From positions 22,899 through 86,898 of the forward strand of contig DASQKI010000051.1 in assembly GCA_035630615.1 (NCBI GenBank): a DNA stretch of 64,000 bases. The letters run 5' to 3'. A program made the translations under genes and the position numbers. The notes below the pieces were generated by a model. That model did not search any database and was not told the origin of the DNA. It saw only the letters and a list, made by a program, of their open reading frames with translations. Every line of letters begins with the position of its first letter. The first letter of the stretch is position 1. Of this stretch, positions 41,701 to 50,491 are shown piece by piece. Source of the stretch: DATFRX01 sp035630615 (lineage in GTDB: Bacteria > Actinomycetota > Actinomycetes > Propionibacteriales > Nocardioidaceae).

Positions 41701-42659
41701 TGCCGGGCAGCAGCCGTCGCCGCGGCGCGGTCAAGAAGACCGGCAAGGGCAATCCGCCGGCCGGATCCGGTGGGCGTCGTCGGCGCGGACTCGAAGGCAA
41801 GGGACCGACGCCGAAGGCCAAGGACCGCACGGGTCATCCGGCGCAGCGACGCGCGAAGCAGACGGCTGCCCGGCGCGACCGGGATCAGCGAAGCGGCAAG
41901 TCCAGCGCCGGCGACGAATGGGTCGCGGGACGCAACGCCGTCGTCGAGGCGTTGCGGGCAGGGGTGCCGGCGCAGTCGGTCTATCTCGCCGAAAACACCG
42001 AGCGCGACGACCGCTTGCGTGAGACCTTCCGGTTGGCGGCCGAGCAGCGGCTCGCGATCACCGAGGTGAGTCGCGCCGAGCTCGACCGGATGACTGCGGG
42101 CGCGGTCCATCAGGGGCTCGCGATCAAGGTGCCGGCCTACGACTACGTGCATCCCGACGACCTGGCTCAGGCCGCGACCGACGCCGAGGAGACGCCGCTG
42201 ATCGTTGCGTTGGACGGCGTGACCGATCCGCGCAATCTCGGCGCCGTCGTACGCTCGGCGTCCGGGTTCGGGGCGCACGGTGTCGTCGTACCCGAGCGGC
42301 GTGCCGCCGGCATGACGGCCGCTGCCTGGAAGACGTCGGCCGGTGCCGCGGCCCGGGTGCCGGTGGCGCGGGCGACGAACCTCACGCGGCAGCTCAAGGC
42401 GTACGCCGAGTCGGGCTTGATGATCGCGGGCCTCGCCGCTGACGGCGAGGTGGCGCTGCCCGATCTCGACCTGGCCGACGGCCCGTTGGTGCTCGTGATC
42501 GGGGCCGAGGGCAAGGGCTTGTCGCGGTTGGTGTCGGAGACCTGTGACGTCCGGGTCGCGATCCCGATGGCCTCCGAGCTCGAGTCGCTCAACGCCGGCG
42601 TCGCGGCCGGCATCGTGCTTTACGAGATCGCCCGACGCCGCGCGACATCCACTCCTTAG
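41700..42659 (+). CDS. rlmB: 23S rRNA 2'-O-methyltransferase RlmB/TrmH family
   Basis: A 319-residue SPOUT methyltransferase. The N-terminal 75 residues are Lys/Arg/Gly-rich and disordered (RRRGAVKKTGKGNPPAGSGG), probably RNA-binding. Then come a substrate-binding domain (VAGRNAVVEALRAGVPAQSV) and the knot with DGVTDPRNLGAVVRSA, LVLVIGAEGKGLSRLV and IPMASELESLNAGVAAGI. It modifies G2251 (E. coli numbering). The stop TAG merges with a family A repeat. Confidence 0.92.
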   Translation: MPGSSRRRGAVKKTGKGNPPAGSGGRRRRGLEGKGPTPKAKDRTGHPAQRRAKQTAARRDRDQRSGKSSAGDEWVAGRNAVVEALRAGVPAQSVYLAENTERDDRLRETFRLAAEQRLAITEVSRAELDRMTAGAVHQGLAIKVPAYDYVHPDDLAQAATDAEETPLIVALDGVTDPRNLGAVVRSASGFGAHGVVVPERRAAGMTAAAWKTSAGAAARVPVARATNLTRQLKAYAESGLMIAGLAADGEVALPDLDLADGPLVLVIGAEGKGLSRLVSETCDVRVAIPMASELESLNAGVAAGIVLYEIARRRATSTP

Positions 42660-42778
42660 CGCCGAGATTGCGCGTCCCTACCGGATCAGCGGGCGGGACG
42701 CGCAATGTCGGCGCGAAGAAGCGGGCGGGATGCGCAATGTCGGCGCGAAGGAGTGGGTGGGACGCGCAATGTCGGCGC
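42659..42778. repeat. Family A repeat between convergent rlmB and TetR genes
   Basis: A left-facing unit GCGCCGAGATTGCGCGTCCC starts at 42659 on the last base of the rlmB stop. Three right-facing units (GGGACGCGCAATGTCGGCGC or one-base variant) start at 42695, 42727 and 42759, each exactly 32 bp apart. Confidence 0.88.
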
Positions 42779-42790
42779 GAGGGGTTTGGG

Positions 42791-43348
42791 TTAGCCGCGG
42801 AGGGTGTGGTCGACGAGGGCGCGGAGCTCGGCGTAGGCCCGTGAGTCGCTGATGCCGATCCGTCCGGTGATGCCGCCGCGCTGGATGTCGAGCATCGTCT
42901 GCGTCGCGACGTCGGCGACGAAGTGGGCGTGCACCTTGCGAAACGCGCCGTGGCGTACGCCCTCGCTGATCAGACCGCGAACCCGCTCGGCCGCCCGATT
43001 GGTGTTGCGCTCGTAGACCTCGCGAGCCGGTGCGAAGGCCGCTACGTCGTCTAGAAACCGGGTACTGACCGGCGACAGCGCCTTGGCCACCGCATCGAGG
43101 TAGGTCCCGACCCGATCGCCGACCGGTGCCCGGTCGACCTTGGCCTCGACCTCCGCCGTGGCCTGCTTGAAGTAGTGCCGCACCGCCAGCACGACGAGCT
43201 CGCTCTTGCTCGGTGCGAGTTGGTAGAGCGTCGACTTCGAGCACCGAAGCTCGCGGGCGAGGTCTTCGACGGTGAGATCGGCGAATCCATGCGCCAAGAG
43301 ATAGGCGGTGAGCCGGTCGCGGAGGTCGGCGTAACGGTCGATGGCCAT
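42791..43348 (-). CDS. TetR-family transcriptional repressor
   Basis: A 185-residue protein with an N-terminal helix-turn-helix (RLTAYLLAHGFADLTVEDLA, RELRCSKSTLYQLAPSKSEL) and a helical ligand domain. It is divergent from the acyl-CoA dehydrogenase gene, 85 bases away, with an inverted repeat in between. It is therefore likely to repress that gene and itself, with an acyl-CoA or related ligand as inducer. Confidence 0.9.
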   Translation of the reverse strand: MAIDRYADLRDRLTAYLLAHGFADLTVEDLARELRCSKSTLYQLAPSKSELVVLAVRHYFKQATAEVEAKVDRAPVGDRVGTYLDAVAKALSPVSTRFLDDVAAFAPAREVYERNTNRAAERVRGLISEGVRHGAFRKVHAHFVADVATQTMLDIQRGGITGRIGISDSRAYAELRALVDHTLRG

Positions 43349-43385
43349 CCCACCTCACCCTAGTCGAGTACGCTGTTGAGTACTG

Positions 43386-43405
43386 TAGTACGGTCATCAG
43401 TACTA
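43386..43405. promoter_or_regulatory. Probable TetR operator
   Basis: TAGTAC (43386-43391) and GTACTA (43400-43405) form a perfect inverted repeat with an 8-bp spacer. A further AGTACT lies just upstream. The 20-bp size and the position in the divergent TetR/acyl-CoA dehydrogenase gap fit a TetR-family operator. Confidence 0.6.
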
Positions 43406-43433
43406 GGCCGGAACCGCTGTCGATGGAGATCCC

Positions 43434-44582
43434 ATGCCCGTGGACCGACTGCTGCCCACCCGCGAGGCCTACGACCTGCTCGAGCTGACCCGCGAGCTCG
43501 TCGCCAAGGAGCTCGCGCCGCGAGCCACCGAGGACGAGGCCGCCGAACGCTTTCCGCGCGACGTGTTCGCGACGCTCGGCGCATCGGGCCTGCTGGCGCT
43601 GACGTACCCGGAGGAGTACGGGGGTGGCGCGCAGCCGTACGAGGTCTATCTCCAGATGCTGGAAGAGGTCGCGGCCGGCTGGTTCGCCGTCGGCGTCGGG
43701 ACCAGCGTCCACACGCTGTCGGCCTACGGCATCGCGCACGCCGGCTCCGAGGAGCAGCGCACTCGGCTGCTGCCGGACGTGCTCGGCGGCGGGTTGCTCG
43801 GCGCCTACTGCCTGTCTGAGCCCCAGGCCGGATCCGACGTCGCGAGCATCACGACCAAGGCGGTCCGCGACGGCGACGCGTACGTCGTCAACGGCGTCAA
43901 GGCGTGGATCACCCACGGCGGCGAGGCCGACTTCTACCTGCTCTTCGCACGGACCGGCGCCGATCGGACCGCGGGGATCAGCGCGTTCTACGTGCCGGCC
44001 GACACGCCGGGCATGTCGTTCGGAGCCCCCGAGCGCAAGATGGGCATGACCGCGTCGACGACGACACAGATGATCCTCGAGGACGCGCGGGTGTCGGTCG
44101 ACAACCGGCTCGGCGACGAGGGCGTCGGCATGCGGCTGGCGCTGTCGGCGCTCGACTCGGGGCGGCTCGGCATCGCCGCGTGCGCGACCGGGTTGGCGCA
44201 AGCGGCACTCGACGTCGCGGTGGAGTTCGCCGGGGAGCGGGAGCAGTTCGGTCGACGGATCGGCGAGTTTCAGGGGATGCAGTTCATGCTGGCTGACATG
44301 GCCGCCGCCGTGGAGTCGGCACGCGCGACATATCTGCACGCGGCCCGGCTACGCGACGCCGGGCGGCCGTTCGGGCGGCAGGCGTCGATCGCCAAGCTGA
44401 CGTGTACCGACGCCGCGATGCGGGTGACGACCGACGCCGTACAGGTGCTGGGCGGATACGGCTACACCCGCGACTTCCCGGTCGAGCGATACATGCGGGA
44501 GGCGAAGGTGGCGCAGATCTTCGAGGGCACCAACCAGATCCAGCGCCTCGTCATCGGGAGGGACCTGCTGCGATCGGTGTAG
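43434..44582 (+). CDS. Acyl-CoA dehydrogenase
   Basis: A 382-residue flavoenzyme with the three ACAD domains: GLLALTYPEEYGGG, the FAD/substrate loops GAYCLSEPQAGSDVASI and VNGVKAWITHGGEADFYLLF, and the C-terminal helical domain with REQFGRRIGEFQGMQFMLAD and VQVLGGYGYTRDFPVERYMR. The catalytic glutamate would be in EGTNQIQRLVIGRDL. It oxidises an acyl-CoA to the enoyl-CoA; chain length is not readable. The divergent TetR gene probably controls it. Confidence 0.94.
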   Translation: MPVDRLLPTREAYDLLELTRELVAKELAPRATEDEAAERFPRDVFATLGASGLLALTYPEEYGGGAQPYEVYLQMLEEVAAGWFAVGVGTSVHTLSAYGIAHAGSEEQRTRLLPDVLGGGLLGAYCLSEPQAGSDVASITTKAVRDGDAYVVNGVKAWITHGGEADFYLLFARTGADRTAGISAFYVPADTPGMSFGAPERKMGMTASTTTQMILEDARVSVDNRLGDEGVGMRLALSALDSGRLGIAACATGLAQAALDVAVEFAGEREQFGRRIGEFQGMQFMLADMAAAVESARATYLHAARLRDAGRPFGRQASIAKLTCTDAAMRVTTDAVQVLGGYGYTRDFPVERYMREAKVAQIFEGTNQIQRLVIGRDLLRSV

Positions 44583-44601
44583 CGGGCCGACTGGGGAAGG
44601 G

Positions 44602-44624
44602 TGCGCCAATCGGGTTTTGGCGCA
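44602..44624. repeat. Family F hairpin in a convergent gap
   Basis: TGCGCCAA (44602-44609) pairs with TTGGCGCA (44617-44624) around TCGGGTT. It lies between the convergent acyl-CoA dehydrogenase and DUF4032 genes and shares the TGCGCCAATCG word with 35988. Confidence 0.75.
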
Positions 44625-44647
44625 GGGGACCCCCGCGCCAAGCGCAC

Positions 44648-45865
44648 TCAGCCCCCCGACGCCTCGGCCGCCCTGACCGTGGCGGCTCGCTCCGGCAGTA
44701 CGTCGGCGATGTACGACCGGGCCGTCTCGAAGAAGTCGACCTCCTTGCCGGCCGCTTCGGACAAGAACCACCGGTGGACGAGCACGTCGTGAAACAACTC
44801 GGCCGGCTCCAGCACGCCACGCAGCTCCGGCGGCACCATCGCCTGCAGCGGCTCGTAGACATCGGTCAGCCAGCGATGGGCGACGATCATCTGGTCCTCG
44901 GCCTGCCGGTCATGCGCCGCGGCGTACGCATCGAGGTCGTTGAGCAGCCGGCGCGCCTGACTCTCCTCGACGTCGAGACCCGTCAGCCCCTGCAGCCGAC
45001 GAGCATGGTGACCCGCCTCGACGACCTTCGGCTGGATCCGTACCGTCGCGCCGTCCCAGTCGGTGACGATGTCGAGCTCGTCGATGTCAAAGCCGAGCTC
45101 GTTGAGCCGGTCGATCCGCTGCTCGATCCGCCACATCTCCTCGGTGCCGAACTCCTCGACAGCGGTCAGGGCCTCCCACAGCTCGGCGTAGCGGTCCTCG
45201 ATCCGCTCGACGAGAACGATCGGGTCGATGTTGGTGTCGAGCAGCCCGCCGGCCTGTAGGTCGAGGAGCTCTCCGTAGACGTTGACCCGCAGCAGCTCGA
45301 GATCGTGCGCCCGCTGGCCGTCGCTGATCTGGTGGTGTAGCTCGCCGGTCTCGGCATCGACTAGGTACGCCGAGAACTCACCCGCGCTGCGTCGAAACAG
45401 CGTGTTGGACAGCGAGCAGTCACCCCAGAAGAAGCCGTCGAGATGCAGTCGGGTGAGCAGCACGACCAGCGCGTCGACGACCCGATCGAGGGTGTCGTCT
45501 TGCAGCCGGTGCGAGAACAGCGAGCGGTACGGCAGGGAGTGGGCGAGATGCCGCGTGATCAGCGCCGGCTCGATCGGCTCGTCGTCATCCGACTCGCGGC
45601 CGCTCACGATGCCGACCGGCTCGACGACCGGGAGTCCCAACCGACCCAGGTCGCGAAGCATCCGGTACTCGCGCTCGGCCATCGCCGGCCGAGTCTCCTT
45701 GAGGGCGTACACCTGCCCCTCGACGCGCACGAACCGGACGACGTGCCGCGAGATGCCGCGCGCCAAGGGCACGTCGAGCGAGGCGTCCCAATGCTCCAGC
45801 GAGACATCCCAGGGCAGCCGAAGCAGCGCGGGATGCGGTCGGGTCGCGAGAAACCGCAGGGCCAT
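44648..45865 (-). CDS. DUF4032 protein with kinase-like N-terminal fold
   Basis: A 405-residue protein. The N-terminal half is lipopolysaccharide-kinase-like (VYALKETRPAMAEREYRMLR, LHLDGFFWGDCSLSNTLFRR, AYLVDAETGELHHQISDGQR), keeping the K, a D-x-S-x-x-N catalytic loop and a D-A-E. The C-terminal DUF4032 part is helical. It may phosphorylate a small molecule or be a pseudokinase. The ATG at 45865 (MALRFLATRPHPALLRLPWD) is divergent from the next gene by 33 bases. Confidence 0.85.
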   Translation of the reverse strand: MALRFLATRPHPALLRLPWDVSLEHWDASLDVPLARGISRHVVRFVRVEGQVYALKETRPAMAEREYRMLRDLGRLGLPVVEPVGIVSGRESDDDEPIEPALITRHLAHSLPYRSLFSHRLQDDTLDRVVDALVVLLTRLHLDGFFWGDCSLSNTLFRRSAGEFSAYLVDAETGELHHQISDGQRAHDLELLRVNVYGELLDLQAGGLLDTNIDPIVLVERIEDRYAELWEALTAVEEFGTEEMWRIEQRIDRLNELGFDIDELDIVTDWDGATVRIQPKVVEAGHHARRLQGLTGLDVEESQARRLLNDLDAYAAAHDRQAEDQMIVAHRWLTDVYEPLQAMVPPELRGVLEPAELFHDVLVHRWFLSEAAGKEVDFFETARSYIADVLPERAATVRAAEASGG

Positions 45866-45898
45866 GGCAACCAGTATCGCGGGAGTACGGTGGCGGGC

Positions 45899-46489
45899 AT
45901 GGTCGATGTCGAGCCGTCGGTGAAAGTGGGCGTACGCCTCGACGCCGAGCCCAATGCACTCGGCGTGTGGCTGGCCGACGGGTCGGCCTACGACGCCGCC
46001 GGCGCGGACGCGCTCTGGATCGACGTCGGGCCGGATGTCTCGCTCGACACGGTGTCGCTGGCAGCTGCGCTCGCCGTGATGACGGCCAAGGCCCGGGTCA
46101 CGCTGGTGCTCGGCGAGACCGACGTGCCGTCGGCCCAGCTGGCCCGTGGCCTCGAAACGGTTCGACGGCTGAGTCACGAGCGGCTCGCCCTCGCCGTTGA
46201 CGCCGAGGGCGCCGACGCGCTCACGGACCTGCTGCCCGACGTGCCGATCCTGCGGCGCGAACCAGATGGCTCGGGCTGGGTCGACCCGCGAGCCGGCGCC
46301 GGAGATCTGGCCCGCTGGTTGGCGACGCCAACGCCGGAGGGTCGAGCCGGATGGCGCGAGACACGGGCGCAGGCGGCGGCGCGCGGTGCCTACGGAATCG
46401 TCGTCCCGTCCCACCCGCTTCTGCTCGACGTGCTGCGCAATCCCGGTGACCCTGGTGGCCGCGGCGACCTCCGCCTGGCGCAGGGCTGA
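45899..46489 (+). CDS. Hypothetical protein, possibly a TIM-barrel fragment
   Basis: A 196-residue soluble protein with alternating hydrophobic strands and helices (GADALWIDVGPDVSLDTVSL, KARVTLVLGETD, RLALAVDAEGADALTDLLPD). The pattern hints at a half-barrel, luciferase-like fold, but I recognise no motif. The ATG at 45899 is 33 bases from the divergent DUF4032 start. It ends 111 bases before the formate dehydrogenase gene and precedes its promoter, so it is probably not part of that operon. Confidence 0.6.
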   Translation: MVDVEPSVKVGVRLDAEPNALGVWLADGSAYDAAGADALWIDVGPDVSLDTVSLAAALAVMTAKARVTLVLGETDVPSAQLARGLETVRRLSHERLALAVDAEGADALTDLLPDVPILRREPDGSGWVDPRAGAGDLARWLATPTPEGRAGWRETRAQAAARGAYGIVVPSHPLLLDVLRNPGDPGGRGDLRLAQG

Positions 46490-46506
46490 GCCGGCGAGTT
46501 GAACTG

Positions 46507-46536
46507 TTGACGTTCGTCGATCATCGGGCGGACAAT
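46507..46536 (+). promoter_or_regulatory. Predicted promoter of the formate dehydrogenase operon
   Basis: TTGACG (46507-46512), an 18-base spacer and GACAAT (46531-46536) resemble a housekeeping sigma promoter. It lies 64 bases before the fdhA ATG, which has a GGGAGGAAGGAAG ribosome site. Confidence 0.55.
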
Positions 46537-46600
46537 AGCGACAGCGAACGTTTGCATCACGGTCGAACCGCAGCCCGCGCGGGAGGAAGGAAGACCGGCG

Positions 46601-49600
46601 ATGGAGGAAATTTCGCGACGTCGATTCCTCGGCGTCGGTGCGGCCGGAACGGGGGTGGTCGGCGCATCGGTGCTTGGCTTCGACACCGCCCGCGCCGCCG
46701 AAGTCAGCCAAGTCCTGCGGATCGAAGGTGCGTCCGTTGCCCGTTCGGTCTGCCCCTACTGCGCGGTCGGATGCTCGCTGCTGGCCTACACGAAGCAGAC
46801 CGATGGTGACCACGTCGAGCTGCTGCAGATCGAGGGCGACCCCGACAGTCCGGTCAACGAGGGGACGCTGTGCCCCAAGGGCGCAAGCTCGCTGGAGCTC
46901 GCGATGTCGCGCCGCCGGGTCCCGAGTCCGCTCTATCGCGAGCCGGGCGCCGACGAATGGCAGCAGGTGTCGTGGGACTTCGCGCTCGACCGGCTGGCCG
47001 CCAACATCAAGGCCTCTCGTGACCGCACGTTCGTCGCCCAGGACGCCGACGGCAATGTCGTCAACCGCTGCGAAGGCATCGCCTTCGCGGGTGGCGCCGC
47101 CTTCAGCTCCGAGGAGGGCTACTTCGCCACCAAGGTGATGCGCGGCATGGGGTTGGTCTACCTGGAGCAGCAAGCCCGGGTTTGACACGGCCCCACGGTG
47201 GTCAGTTTGGCCGCCACGTTTGGCCGAGGGGCCATGACCAATCACTGGCGTGACATCCAGCATGCCGATCTGATCCTGGTCAACGGCGCCAATCCGGCCG
47301 AGGCGCATCCGGTCGGATTCCGGTGGATGATGCGCGCGCAACGTGAGCGCGGCGCCAAGATGATCCACACCGACCCGCGTTTCACTCGTACGTCTGCCGT
47401 CGCCGACATGCACGTGCGGATCCGCGTCGGCACCGACGTGGCGTACTTCGGCGGCCTGATCAACTACGTCCTGAGCAACAACCTGTATCACCAGGAGTAC
47501 GTCGAGTGGGCAACCAACGCCGGCTTCGTCGTGAGCCCGGACTATGCCTTCGACAATGGCATGTTCAACGGCTTCGACGAGGAGACCGGCGCCTACGACA
47601 CGACGGCGTGGGCGTATGAGACCGACGCCGACGGCATCGCCAAGGTCGACATCGACCATCCGCGCTCGGTCCTCAACCTGATGCGGCAGCACTACAGCCG
47701 CTATACGCCCGAGATGGTCGAACGGATCACCGGCATCCCGCGTGACCAGTTCCTCGAGGTGGCGAAACTGGTCGGCCAGATGGGCACGCCCGACAAGGTG
47801 ATGACGATCGTCTACGCGGTCGGCCTGACCCATCACACGACCGGCGTCCAGCTCATCCGATCCGGAGCGGTCCTCCAACTGCTGCTCGGCAACATGGGTC
47901 GGCCCGGTGGCGGGATGAACGCCGAGCGCGGTCACGCCAACATCCAGGGCAACACCGACCACGCGATCTCGTGGGAGATCCTGCCGGGCTATCTCAGGAT
48001 CCCGGCGCCCGGACAGCGGGATTTGGTCGACTACGTCGACGAGAGCGCCCCCAAACGGTCACGGCCCAACGCGTACAACTACTTCGGCGACGGCTACCGA
48101 CGATTCATGGTCAGCCTGCTCAAGACGTGGTACGGCGACACCGCGACCAAGGACAACGAGTACGCCTTCAACTACATCCCGAAGCCGGCGGAAAACTCCT
48201 CGTGGATCTCGATCTACGACAGCGCCCTCAAGGGAAATATGGAAGGGGTGATGCTCTCCGGGATGACCGCCACGAGCATAGGGCCGGACTCCAACCAGGT
48301 GTTGCAGGCGCTGTCCAACCTCAAGTGGCTGTGCGTGATGGATCCCTTTGCGACGACCAGCTCGGAGTTTTGGCGCGCCCCTGGCATGAACCCGAGCGAC
48401 GTCCAGACCGAGGTCTTCGTGCTTCCGGCCACGCACTGGATCGAGAAGGACGGGTCCTTCGTCAACAGCGGTCGCTGGTCGCAGTGGAAGGACCAGGTCA
48501 TCCAGCCCGAGGGCGAGGCGATGCACGACCACTGGATTCTCGCCGAGCTGTTCAGCCGGGTCCGTGCGCTTTATGAGAAGCAGGGCGGCAAGTTCCCCGA
48601 TCCGATCCGAAATCTCACCATGGACTACGCGGACCCGGTCAAGCCGAGCCTGGACGAGCTGGCGCAGGAGATCAACGGCCGTGACCTCACGACCGGGAAG
48701 CGGCTCGAAAGCTTCGGTGATCTGCTCGACGACGGCACGACGACCGCCGGCGACTGGATTTACACCGGGCACTATCCGGAGAGCGGCAACCTGACGAAGC
48801 GGCGCGACGGAGTCCAGGATCCAGAAAAGAACGATCCGACGGGCATGGGCTTATACTCCAACTGGGCGTGGAGCTGGCCAGTCAACCGCCGGGTGCTCTA
48901 CAACCGGGCCTCGGCCGATCCGCAAGGCCGGCCGTGGGATCCCGAAAGACCCGGGATCGTCTGGGACGCCGACCAGGGCCTTTGGGTCGGCGACGTACCC
49001 GACTATCCGGACGACGAGCCACCCGGCCCAGACGCGACATTGCCGTTCATCATGACTGGCGAGGGCACCGGTCGGATCTTCAGCAACGGAGTCGCCGACG
49101 GGCCGTTCCCCGAGCACTACGAGCCGGTCGAGTCGCCGGTCGACAACCCGCTGCATCCGGACGTGTCGGCGACACCGGCGGCCTATCGGTACGACGAGCA
49201 GGCCGGGCGGCCGAACCGCTTCGGTACGTCGGACGAGTTCCCGTATGTCGCGACGTCCTACCGACTCACCGAGCACGAGCACTACGTCACCCAAAACGTC
49301 GAGAAGCTGACCCAGCTGCAGCCCGAGGCGTTCGTCGAGGTTCCGGCGGATCTGGCCGTCGATAAGGGGATCGAAACCGGCGACCACGTCCGGGTCTCGT
49401 CGAAGCGGGGCAAGCTCGAGGTCCGTGCCGTCGTGACGAAGCGGCTCGGCGCTCTCGAGATCGACGGCAAGAAGGTCTACCAGATCGGCATCCCGATCCA
49501 CTGGGGCTTCGTCGGCATCAACACCGGCCAACACTGGCTCGCCAACGCGCTGACGCCGTTCGTCGGCGACGCCAGCTCGCGGACCCCGGAGTTCAAGGCG

Positions 49601-49627
49601 TTCCTCGTCAACATCGAGAAGATGTGA
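46601..49627 (+). CDS. fdhA: Selenocysteine-containing formate dehydrogenase catalytic subunit (FdnG/FdoG type)
   Basis: The gene reads as two open frames (46601-47185 and 47198-49627) joined in frame by a TGA at 47183-47185. The context YLEQQARV-TGA-HGPT is exactly where FdnG has selenocysteine, so the product is a 1008-residue selenoprotein with Sec195 as Mo/W ligand. It begins with a Tat signal (SRRRFLGVGAAGTGVVGAS). The [4Fe-4S] cluster is bound by C51, C54, C58 and C91 (SVCPYCAVGCS, TLCPKG). MGD-binding segments follow (FGRGAMTNHWRDIQHADL). It oxidises formate outside the membrane. It is first in an operon with its other subunits and the Sec machinery. Automated annotation would split it. 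Confidence 0.95.
47183..47225 (+). promoter_or_regulatory. SECIS-like element after the fdhA UGA
   Basis: Just after the UGA, GGTGGTC (47197-47203) pairs with GGCCGCC (47209-47215) over 7 bp with two G-U pairs. The apical loop is AGTTT. A lower stem, GGCC (47189-47192) with GGCC (47222-47225), can close an internal loop. The loop starts 18 nt after the UGA, in the range for bacterial SECIS elements recognised by SelB. Confidence 0.75.
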
Positions 49628-50490
49628 TGGCCATGCCCCGCGTCGAGACGACTCCCTGGGCGGCGCCCCGCCGCCGAGCCGAGGACCTCCATGCGCGGCA
49701 CGACTTCGCCACCGACGTCCTGACGCTCTACGTCGCCTTGGTCGACGTCTGGGAGACGGCCTGGGCCGATGCGCGATCGGACCTGACCACCTCCACGGAC
49801 GGGAGCGCGCCGCCCGAGCGGCTCGCGGCGTGGGCCGCCGACCGGGTGTTGCCGCGGGTCGTGTCGGCGACCGCCGAGGCTGGGCCGAAGCCGCTGGTCG
49901 AGCAGCTGATGACGATGCCGATCGACGATCGAAGTGGCGCCGAGCAACTCGTCGCCGCTTGGCTGCGTGGCGAGGACCTCGAACCCGTCGAGCGTTATCT
50001 GGCTCGGTCGACGACGCGCGGCCCGTTGGAGGCCGTCGACGCTGGTTCCGCCTGCGCGGCCGATCCGTCATCCCGCGGCGATCGTCGGTGTCCCGACTGC
50101 GGGGGACCGCCGCAGGTCAGCGTTCGGGCCGACACCGGCGACGCCCTGGTCAACGGCAGTCGCCAGCTGCAGTGTGCGCGGTGCGGTGGAAGCTGGGCCT
50201 TCTCGGGCAGTACGTGCGCCGCCTGCGGGGAGAGCCGTGGAGGCCGTCGCACGGTGTACGCCGAGCAGCGCGACGGACCGCAGGTGGGTCGTGGCAGCGA
50301 CGGCGAAGCCACCCTCCCGCACCTGCGGATCGAGGCCTGCGCGACCTGTCAGCGCTACCTGATCGACGTCGACCTCGGGCGCGATCCCCAAGCCGTGCCC
50401 GAGGTCGACGAACTGGCGGCACTGCCCCTCGACCTCTACGCCGCCGAACGGGGCCTATCGAAGATCACGCCGAACGTCATGGGGTTCTGA
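49627..50490 (+). CDS. fdhE: Formate dehydrogenase accessory protein FdhE
   Basis: A 287-residue protein. The N-terminal half is helical; the C-terminal half holds four CxxC-type metal motifs, CPDCGGPP, CARCGGSW, CAACGES and CATCQRY. That matches FdhE, a rubredoxin-like protein that binds the Tat-exported formate dehydrogenase and is needed for its activity. The ATG at 49627 overlaps the fdhA stop; a GTG three bases upstream is possible. The position inside the fdh operon supports the call. Confidence 0.88.
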   Translation: MAMPRVETTPWAAPRRRAEDLHARHDFATDVLTLYVALVDVWETAWADARSDLTTSTDGSAPPERLAAWAADRVLPRVVSATAEAGPKPLVEQLMTMPIDDRSGAEQLVAAWLRGEDLEPVERYLARSTTRGPLEAVDAGSACAADPSSRGDRRCPDCGGPPQVSVRADTGDALVNGSRQLQCARCGGSWAFSGSTCAACGESRGGRRTVYAEQRDGPQVGRGSDGEATLPHLRIEACATCQRYLIDVDLGRDPQAVPEVDELAALPLDLYAAERGLSKITPNVMGF

Positions 50491-50491
50491 C

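Noticed and set aside
44648..47962. A very long leftward open frame running across the DUF4032 gene into formate dehydrogenase
   Set aside because: Only the part from the ATG at 45865 has homology; the rest is antisense to fdhA in GC-rich DNA with few stops.
47198..49627. A separate molybdopterin oxidoreductase starting at the GTG at 47198
   Set aside because: It lacks the Tat signal and the N-terminal Fe-S cluster; both are supplied in frame by the upstream ORF across the UGA.
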